DNA of 15,191 nt from Pseudomonadota bacterium. Its GTDB lineage: Bacteria > Pseudomonadota > Gammaproteobacteria > Acidiferrobacterales > Acidiferrobacteraceae. The notes beneath the pieces were generated by a model. That model was not told where the DNA came from. It saw only the letters and a list, made by a program, of their open reading frames with translations, and ran no database searches. The position numbers were made by a program, and so were the translations under genes. Of the stretch, positions 8,357-13,328 are shown piece by piece. Numbering within the stretch: the stretch's first letter is position 1; each line of letters starts with the position of its first letter. The stretch is from assembly GCA_021797365.1 (NCBI GenBank), contig JAJZZU010000018.1, forward strand, positions 1-15,191, in the 5' to 3' direction.

Positions 8357-8898
8357 AAGACAGGGTGTTCATGGGCCGCGCCGCGCGGTCGCGGGCCGCG
8401 GGTCCGGCAACGCTTGCGCTTTCGCCGTCCGCGGTCCGGCGGCGCACACCCCGCGCGCAAGCGGCCGGCCCGATGCGCGACCAACGATCACTCACGCCCG
8501 GCGACCGCGCCACGAGCGCCCCAAGATGCCCAGACAGGACCGCCCATGCGGCTCCCTACCCCCGATTTTTCTATCTTAGAGTATAGCCGAGTCGGCACCA
8601 GGACCCGAACCCCGTGGCCGACCCGGCCTTCGGCCATTGATTCCCATTCCCGACATGCACTACCATTCGCGCGCAATCCATTCGGCTTCTTGGACACGCC
8701 TGCACGCCGAGGACCACGATCGACGCGTAGCCGGCGACATCGGGCGCACCTCACGCGCCCGCCGGGACCGCCCCAACCCGGATGGCACCCATCATCCCTC
8801 GACGATCAGGCAGGATCTCGGGGGATACACGATTATTGACCAAAACCGCCGCAGGTGCCCTCGATCGAATGGTGCCCGGCCCTGGAGTGGCGCAGCCC
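8357..8898. other. 542-base intergenic region between divergent genes
   Basis: It separates the leftward cyclase gene from the rightward TSUP permease gene. I see no convincing gene: the open frames here are arginine/proline-rich and typical of GC-rich noise. The part near the cyclase holds a nested inverted repeat (8411-8463) and two near-identical copies of CCGCGG(G)TCCGGC (8396-8408 and 8429-8440). The centre (8565-8590) is an AT-rich island with TATACT on the minus strand, but no good -35 goes with it. The permease-proximal part has no clear promoter. Confidence 0.6.
8411..8463. repeat. Nested inverted repeat upstream of the cyclase gene
   Basis: CGCTTGCGC (8411-8419) is the exact reverse complement of GCGCAAGCG (8455-8463). 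Inside lies a second perfect pair, CGCCG (8423-8427) and CGGCG (8437-8441). It sits about 55-107 bases before the cyclase ATG and would fold in that gene's leader RNA if transcription starts upstream. Confidence 0.45.
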
Positions 8899-9654
8899 AT
8901 GATGGCCCATCTCGCGATTGCCGACCTTACGCACAGGCCAGAGCTATTTGTCTTTCTGGAGGCCGTGGTATTTGCCGCCTTCTATGTCCGCGCGACCATA
9001 GGTTTCGGGTCCGGCCTCATCTCTGTGGCGTTATTGTCCCTGAGCTTCCCGGTCAAGGAGGTGGTCCCGGTGGTGCTGCTGCTCGACCTCTTGGGATCGA
9101 TACTACTCGGGGCCTATGACTTTCGGGAAATGCACTGGCGGGAGCTCACATGGCTCATCCCCGGCTCGCTCGTGGGTCTTGCGATCGGGGCCCTCGTCCT
9201 CGCCCATACCCACGCCCAAAGGCTCACACTGTTCCTTGGGATCTTCATCCTCGCCTATGTCGTTTATGCGATCGTCGCCAAACCGGAACGTATGCCGCGT
9301 ATCGCGCGCGCCTGGGCCCTCCCGCTCGGGGTCTTCGGGGGTATAGTCGGCAGCCTCTACGGGGGAGGAGGTCCGCCGCTCGTGGCCTATCTGCAGATGC
9401 GCCATCTCGACAAACGCGCCTTTCGGGCCACATTTCAGGCCATCGCGCTTACCGATAACATCGTGCGCGGCGGACTCTACATCGGCTTTGGGTTGCTCAC
9501 ATGGCCGCTCACGGTCGTCTTCGCCGCCATGGCGCCGGCCGCCGCCCTCGGACTCTACCTCGGCAACCACCTGCACATGCGCATCAACCAACGCATGTTC
9601 CTGCGGGCCACGCTCGCGCTACTTACGGCAGTCGGCGTCAAGTATCTCGTCTGA
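8899..9654 (+). CDS. TSUP (TauE/SafE) family membrane permease
   Basis: This family moves sulfur-containing or organic anions (sulfite, sulfoacetate, taurine-related compounds) across the inner membrane; the substrate here cannot be read from sequence. From the chosen start the product has 251 residues, the usual length. It shows the two family half-repeats: RATIGFGSGLISV near 31-43, and FGGIVGSLYGGGGPP near 146-160, with the small-residue and Gly-Gly-Pro-Pro pattern. Six to eight hydrophobic segments are visible. The frame is open back to 8782, but the extra 39 residues are hydrophilic and unlike family members. GGAG lies about 11 bases before the ATG at 8899, with a second ATG at 8902. It converges on the outer-membrane gene at 9726. 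A link to sulfur oxidation is inference. Confidence 0.85.
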   Translation: MMAHLAIADLTHRPELFVFLEAVVFAAFYVRATIGFGSGLISVALLSLSFPVKEVVPVVLLLDLLGSILLGAYDFREMHWRELTWLIPGSLVGLAIGALVLAHTHAQRLTLFLGIFILAYVVYAIVAKPERMPRIARAWALPLGVFGGIVGSLYGGGGPPLVAYLQMRHLDKRAFRATFQAIALTDNIVRGGLYIGFGLLTWPLTVVFAAMAPAAALGLYLGNHLHMRINQRMFLRATLALLTAVGVKYLV

Positions 9655-9688
9655 CCCGGCGGTCAGGACCGCTCACGGGACGCCCAAG

Positions 9689-9718
9689 GCCACGGGGACG
9701 CACACCACGCCCCGTGGC
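9689..9718. terminator. Perfect 9-bp stem between convergent genes (possible two-way terminator)
   Basis: GCCACGGGG (9689-9697) and CCCCGTGGC (9710-9718) form a perfect 9-bp stem with a 12-base loop. It lies 34 bases after the permease stop codon and 7 bases beyond the stop of the leftward outer-membrane gene, so it could end both transcripts. No U-run is present on either side. Confidence 0.5.
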
Positions 9719-9725
9719 GCACGCC

Positions 9726-10226
9726 TCAACGCATGGGGAACTGGTAGGTCATGCCCACCAACAATTCGTCGGCGTTCTGTTTCGGGCCCCCGGCTACACG
9801 GGGATCGATGATCACATCGTATTCCGCACGCACATCCCACCGGCGCATGACGCGATAACTGACGCCCGCCCCTATAATCGGCCGCGTGCTGTTGCGGATG
9901 AAGGCATTACGGTCGCTATGAATGCTGGCGAGACCCAGGCGCGCCAGGAAGTGCAGGCCACGAAAACGAGGAAGCGGGGCGCGGTACAAGGCGCTGGCGG
10001 TGAACAGTCCGATATTGGCGGGGTTCGCGCTCAGAAACTGATAGCCAAGCTCCAGGCCGACCGGAAAAGACCGTGTCGAAAGGCCGCCATAAACGCCGAT
10101 CGGGGAGGTACCGGCGAGCGCGCCACCGGTCACACCCACATCACCACCCACCCAGACGCGCGCGAAGCTCGCAGCCGGACAGGCGCACAGGGCCACGAGA
10201 GCTGCCATCACGAAACGGTTTCTCAT
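9726..10226 (-). CDS. Small outer-membrane beta-barrel protein (OmpA/opacity-like)
   Basis: The 166-residue product begins with a signal peptide: positive start MRNR, hydrophobic core, likely cleavage after ASFA at about 22. The mature part of about 144 residues alternates hydrophobic and polar residues in eight or so strand-like stretches (for example GVYGGL, VGLELGYQF, HFLARLGLAS, IIGAGVSYRV, WDVRAEYDVI, ELLVGMTYQF). That is the size of an eight-stranded barrel. The C-terminus YQFPMR ends three residues after the aromatic residue that usually closes a barrel strand. AAGGAG lies 8 bases before the ATG at 10224-10226, so the start is firm. It converges on the permease gene and diverges from the sulfotransferase-like gene. 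Its role (structural, adhesin or lipid-related) is unknown. Confidence 0.75.
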   Translation of the reverse strand: MRNRFVMAALVALCACPAASFARVWVGGDVGVTGGALAGTSPIGVYGGLSTRSFPVGLELGYQFLSANPANIGLFTASALYRAPLPRFRGLHFLARLGLASIHSDRNAFIRNSTRPIIGAGVSYRVMRRWDVRAEYDVIIDPRVAGGPKQNADELLVGMTYQFPMR

Positions 10227-10504
10227 ATCATCATCTCCTTTGATAGTATTTCGATATTCTTATTGAGCGCGCCCGCTTGGCCCGCCGGACGCGCTAGTCT
10301 AATCGGTCTCCCGGTTGCCGGAAAGCGCCTCCGTGGGCCTCCCGATGGAACTTATCGGCCCCAACCTTCACAAATGGTAACAACCCACCATCAAGGCGGT
10401 GCCTACCATAACATGGACATGGATATCGAGAGCCTCACACACGCGGCCGCTTGCCCATTTCCCGACAAAACTGCCGGCATGGCCGACGGATCGTGAGGGG
10501 GATT
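10227..10504. other. 278-base region between divergent outer-membrane and sulfotransferase-like genes
   Basis: It carries strong ribosome sites at both ends (AAGGAG on minus at 10235-10240, GAGGGGG on plus at 10495-10501). An AT-rich stretch at 10235-10262 precedes the outer-membrane gene, but I could not pair a -10 with a -35 on either strand. I see no gene, repeat or RNA in it. Confidence 0.5.
10495..10501 (+). promoter_or_regulatory. Ribosome binding site fixing the sulfotransferase-like start
   Basis: GAGGGGG ends three bases before the ATG at 10505; counted from GAGG the gap is 6 bases. It supports this ATG over the upstream in-frame ATG at 10451, which has no such site. Confidence 0.65.
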
Positions 10505-11764
10505 ATGCAACTGTCGCGAATTCGCCGACGAGTGGCCGTGGCGCTGCGCCTCGCCGGGCTGCATGGGCGTTCGCGGCACATGAAACACAAGCTGCGCCTA
10601 CTCGGCCGCCGACAGCTCGCCTTGACCCAGGAGATCGCGTGGCTGGAGGCGCGCCGCCGACATTCCATGCCGCCGGCGACCGGTCACCCCACGCCCGACG
10701 AGCGCACGGGCCCCATCTGGATCCATGCCCCATGGCGCGCCGGGTCGACCTATGTCTGGAACAAGTTCCGGTCGTGCCCTCAATACCTCGCCTTCTATGA
10801 ACCGTTTCACGAGTCGCTTGAGACGCTGACGCCCACGGCCGTGGCCGGTGCCACGGCCAGATCTTGGCCATCTGGCCATCCCCCGCTCGACGCCCCCTAT
10901 TATCGTGAGTTCGAACCGTTGCTGATCCCCGGCGGCGGCGTACGCGGCTTCGAGCACGCCCTGCCCTACACCTATTATTTTGTGAACGATGAACCCTTGG
11001 CCTGCCAGCGGGCCTATCTGAACGACCTCGTCGCGCATGCGCAGTCCCTCGGGCGCCGTGCGGTGTTCGGTTTTTGTCGGTCGACGGGGCGTGCGGCGTG
11101 GTTTAAGCGACACATGCCCGGTGTCCATATCGCCCTGACCCGTGATGGCCTGGGTCTATGGCGCTCGGCATTCGGCCGTAGCCAGACCCACGGCGACCTC
11201 TATTTCGTGACGCGCCCCCTCATCATCCTGCTACTCAGTCGGCGCGACCCCTGGATCGCTGATTACCTCGCGGCCCTCGATCTCGACCCCGTCCCGCGGC
11301 TCAGCGATGCCGGGCGGGCGCAGCGCGAGGCCGAACGCCTGGCGATCCGCGACCCGGACCTTACGATGCGCGCGTTCGCCGCGGTGTTCGCGCTCGGCAC
11401 CGCCCTGTCACAGCGCCACGCCGACGTCGTGATGCCGATCGAGGCCTTGTCGACCGAGGCCGGGCGGCGCAGCCTGGACGCGTCACTGGCCGGACGCTTC
11501 GATGTGGCGCTTGATTGGAGCGATTGCGCCATCCCGGTATGTACCGCACGCGCCGGCGATGAGCCCTTCCTCGAGTACTGGCACGAGGCCCTGCGCCGCG
11601 CCGAGGCCTGTGTCCCCGATCCGCATGCGTCCGCGCCCGAACACGCAGGCCGCGTGCCCGCGCACCCCTCCGCCGACCGCATCTATGGCCCCGCGGGAGC
11701 GCGCCGGCTGGTCTCGCTCAAGCGCACATCGGAAGGCAGCTGGCCGCTGTCCGAGGAGGTCTGA
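10505..11764 (+). CDS. Sulfotransferase-like protein (PAPS-dependent type, inferred)
   Basis: The product has 419 residues from the chosen ATG. Near 71-83, IWIHAPWRAGSTY resembles the sulfotransferase loop that binds the 5'-phosphosulfate of PAPS (Pro-x-x-Gly-Ser-T). ALTRDGLGLWRSAFG near 210-224 resembles the 3'-phosphate site, with Arg213 and Ser221 as the expected contacts. The first 50 residues are highly basic and have no signal peptide, so the protein is probably cytoplasmic and might sit on the membrane surface. I do not recognise the middle and C-terminal parts. The stop overlaps the next ATG by one base (TGATG), which implies coupled translation with a GT9 glycosyltransferase. A role in sulfating a sugar of lipopolysaccharide or another surface glycan follows from this context. 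A non-sulfotransferase P-loop protein is the alternative. Confidence 0.65.
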   Translation: MQLSRIRRRVAVALRLAGLHGRSRHMKHKLRLLGRRQLALTQEIAWLEARRRHSMPPATGHPTPDERTGPIWIHAPWRAGSTYVWNKFRSCPQYLAFYEPFHESLETLTPTAVAGATARSWPSGHPPLDAPYYREFEPLLIPGGGVRGFEHALPYTYYFVNDEPLACQRAYLNDLVAHAQSLGRRAVFGFCRSTGRAAWFKRHMPGVHIALTRDGLGLWRSAFGRSQTHGDLYFVTRPLIILLLSRRDPWIADYLAALDLDPVPRLSDAGRAQREAERLAIRDPDLTMRAFAAVFALGTALSQRHADVVMPIEALSTEAGRRSLDASLAGRFDVALDWSDCAIPVCTARAGDEPFLEYWHEALRRAEACVPDPHASAPEHAGRVPAHPSADRIYGPAGARRLVSLKRTSEGSWPLSEEV

Positions 11765-12948
11765 TGGCGGGCGCGCTGACCCCGCCGGGGGTGATGGCAC
11801 GCCACGACCGCGCGCCGTCCGATGCCATAGCCGCATCGCACCTGCGACGGGTGCTTATCATCATGCCGCAACTGCTCGGCGATGCCGTGCTGTCATCGGT
11901 GCTCATCAGCGCACTCCAAGACATGATCCCAGACAGCCGGATCGATATCCTGGTGCACCGACCGCTGGCCGAACTCTTTATGCATAACCCGGCGATCGCC
12001 GCCGTCCATACCGTCGAGCGGGATTGGCGTAAAAAGGGCCTGTGGCGTACCGCCGGACCGCGCTGGGCCTTGATCCGCGCCCTGCATGCCCGCCACTATG
12101 ACCTGCTCATACAATCGCCCCATACCACCGACGGCTCGTGGGGACCGGCGCTCAAAGCGCTCCTAGGCATCCCCTACGCGGTCGGCGCGTCGCCCGCCAC
12201 GCACGGCTCCCCCCTCAAGCGGTTCATGTGGCGACGGCTGTTCACCCATACCCTGCCCTCGCCCCCCGATCCGAACCACCGGCATGTCGCCGAATGGCAT
12301 CTCGATCTCTTGCGCCGCCTAGGCCTGAACCCGAGCCCCGCAGCGCGGCGCGCGACGATCGAACCCGGACCGGCGGCGCGCGCGCGCATCGACGCACTGC
12401 TCGCCTCGCGCCATATCCCGCAGCGGGGCTTCGTGCTGTTTGCGCCACTTGCCGGACAACGAGGCCGAACCCTGCCGGCGTCCCTGTGCCGGGACTTCCT
12501 CGACCACTGCGAGGACCGGGGCCTTACCGTGGTCATCGTCAGTGGTCACGAGGCCTGGCAGCAGACCTTTGCCCACGCGCTCGCCCAAGGTCGCGGTGAT
12601 CGCATGGTCGATCTCGCCGGGACCCTTACGCTCGCCGAGCTTGCCGCCCTGGCATCGGCCGCGCGCGTCTTCGTCGGCGCGGATTCCGGCCCCATGCATA
12701 TTGCCGCGGCCATGGGCCTGCCGGTGATCGCATGCTTCGGGCCGGGCGACCATCATCGTTTCCACCCCTGGCAGACACGCCAGTCGCTCATTCTCGCGCA
12801 CCGCTCCTGCCAACCCTGCGAACTCGATGGCTGCGGCAACAGCGGCCATGCCGACTGCCTCCATGACATCCAATCCCGCACGTTATTGGATGCGTTTCAA
12901 GCCTTCGAGGCCTCGTCCGAACCGATAGCCTCGGCGCGCACCTATTAG
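11764..12948 (+). CDS. GT9 family glycosyltransferase, heptosyltransferase-like (WaaQ/RfaQ-like)
   Basis: GT9 enzymes transfer heptose from ADP-heptose to the inner core of lipopolysaccharide on the cytoplasmic face of the inner membrane. The 394-residue product starts its first Rossmann half at RRVLIIMPQLLGDAVL (about 28-43), where Asp40 is the likely catalytic residue. Its second half carries the family hallmark GADSGPMHIAAAMG (305-318) and GLPVIACFG. The cysteine-rich end CQPC...GCGNSGHADC (349-365) resembles WaaQ. The lysine-containing K-x-W-P found in many members appears here as RTLP (235-238). About 27 residues precede the first strand, so a later start is possible, but GAGGAGG lies just before this ATG. 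It overlaps the sulfotransferase-like gene by one base. The acceptor sugar is unknown. Confidence 0.85.
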   Translation: MAGALTPPGVMARHDRAPSDAIAASHLRRVLIIMPQLLGDAVLSSVLISALQDMIPDSRIDILVHRPLAELFMHNPAIAAVHTVERDWRKKGLWRTAGPRWALIRALHARHYDLLIQSPHTTDGSWGPALKALLGIPYAVGASPATHGSPLKRFMWRRLFTHTLPSPPDPNHRHVAEWHLDLLRRLGLNPSPAARRATIEPGPAARARIDALLASRHIPQRGFVLFAPLAGQRGRTLPASLCRDFLDHCEDRGLTVVIVSGHEAWQQTFAHALAQGRGDRMVDLAGTLTLAELAALASAARVFVGADSGPMHIAAAMGLPVIACFGPGDHHRFHPWQTRQSLILAHRSCQPCELDGCGNSGHADCLHDIQSRTLLDAFQAFEASSEPIASARTY

Positions 12949-13006
12949 GACAAGTGGCCACCACGGGCCGCTGTCCCACCGGCATTCCGGAATTACCGGC
13001 AAGGCA

Positions 13007-13035
13007 TAGACAAACATCAAGCCCTGCCGTAGACT
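13007..13035 (+). promoter_or_regulatory. Candidate sigma-70 promoter for pelA
   Basis: TAGACA (13007-13012) and TAGACT (13030-13035) are separated by exactly 17 bases. The -35 matches consensus at 5 of 6 positions and the -10 at 4 of 6. Transcription would begin near 13042, giving an unusually long leader of about 287 bases before pelA. Confidence 0.4.
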
Positions 13036-13047
13036 GATTCTATGGGC

Positions 13048-13112
13048 GTGTCCTGAAGAACGTTCGTCCGCCGATAACGATAAGGGGTGACCACAGCGCG
13101 GACGATGGACAC
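13048..13112 (+). ncRNA. Possible structured leader RNA element (composite stem)
   Basis: GTGTCC (13048-13053) pairs with GGACAC (13107-13112). Inside it TCGTCCGC (13064-13071) pairs perfectly with GCGGACGA (13098-13105). The two stems are joined by an asymmetric internal loop of 10 and 1 bases and enclose a 26-base apical loop. It starts about 6 bases after the predicted transcription start of pelA. It does not match the conserved cores of the cyclic di-GMP riboswitches as I recall them. Confidence 0.35.
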
Positions 13113-13131
13113 AACCGGGGCGTAGTAGAGA

Positions 13132-13151
13132 GCGGGCCGGGGTTGGCCCGT
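13132..13151. repeat. Short inverted repeat in the pelA leader
   Basis: CGGGCC (13133-13138) and GGCCCG (13145-13150) form a perfect 6-bp stem over a 6-base loop, extended by one possible G-U pair. Confidence 0.3.
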
Positions 13152-13194
13152 GCGCCTTCGTGACAACCATCAGGGAAACACACGGAAATCATGC

Positions 13195-13210
13195 CCGGCT
13201 CATGAGCCGG
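13195..13210. repeat. Perfect 16-bp palindrome in the pelA leader
   Basis: CCGGCTCATGAGCCGG is its own reverse complement. It lies 118 bases before the pelA ATG and about 160 bases after the candidate promoter. A dimeric regulator site is one reading; as RNA it would have no loop, so a hairpin with broken central pairs is less natural. Confidence 0.45.
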
Positions 13211-13324
13211 CGGCGGGGGTGTGGGCGTTTGCGTCCCGCTCCTGGCGCTGGCGCACGTACGGGCTCCGAACTGTGCTCGCGGCTGCACGCCGCGGCAACG
13301 ATCGCATTTTCGCGGTGGCGATGA
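13202..13324 (+). CDS. Possible 40-residue upstream open reading frame (doubtful)
   Basis: This frame runs from the ATG at 13202 to the TGA at 13322-13324, ending four bases before the pelA ATG. A five-codon frame (ATG at 13191, stop at 13203-13205) overlaps its start as ATGA. The peptide would be arginine-rich with cysteines at about residues 7 and 29. No clear ribosome site precedes it. It could couple translation to pelA, or may be chance in GC-rich DNA. Confidence 0.15.
   Translation: MSRRRGCGRLRPAPGAGARTGSELCSRLHAAATIAFSRWR
13278..13294. repeat. Hairpin just before pelA
   Basis: CGCGGC (13278-13283) and GCCGCG (13289-13294) form a perfect 6-bp stem with a 5-base loop. It ends 34 bases before the pelA ATG, outside the expected ribosome footprint core. 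Confidence 0.3.
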
Positions 13325-13328
13325 CCTG

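Larger units (their letters stand above)
12949..13328 (+). other. 380-base leader region of pelA
   Basis: No convincing protein gene lies here. Reading rightward it holds a GGCAAGGC/GCCCTGCC inverted repeat with one mismatch (about 13000-13030), a sigma-70 promoter candidate (13007-13035), a composite 6+8 bp stem (13048-13112), a 6-bp stem (13132-13151), a 16-bp perfect palindrome (13195-13210) and a 6-bp stem (13278-13294). A 40-codon frame at 13202-13324 is described separately. Confidence 0.6.

Noticed and set aside
8595..8625. tRNA T-arm-like sequence GGGGTTCGGGTCC on the minus strand
   Set aside because: The five-base stem has mismatches, and no acceptor, D or anticodon arm can be placed around it.
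8488..8754. 88-codon minus-strand frame in the 542-base gap
   Set aside because: Arginine- and glycine-rich, no ribosome site and no motif; typical GC-rich noise.
13000..13160. Cyclic di-GMP riboswitch (GEMM class I or II) in the pelA leader
   Set aside because: The conserved core as I remember it is not present. Only unclassified stems can be claimed.
13140..13165. Sigma-54 promoter (TTGGCCCG followed by TTCG)
   Set aside because: The essential GC of the -12 element is absent at the required 10-base spacing from the GG.
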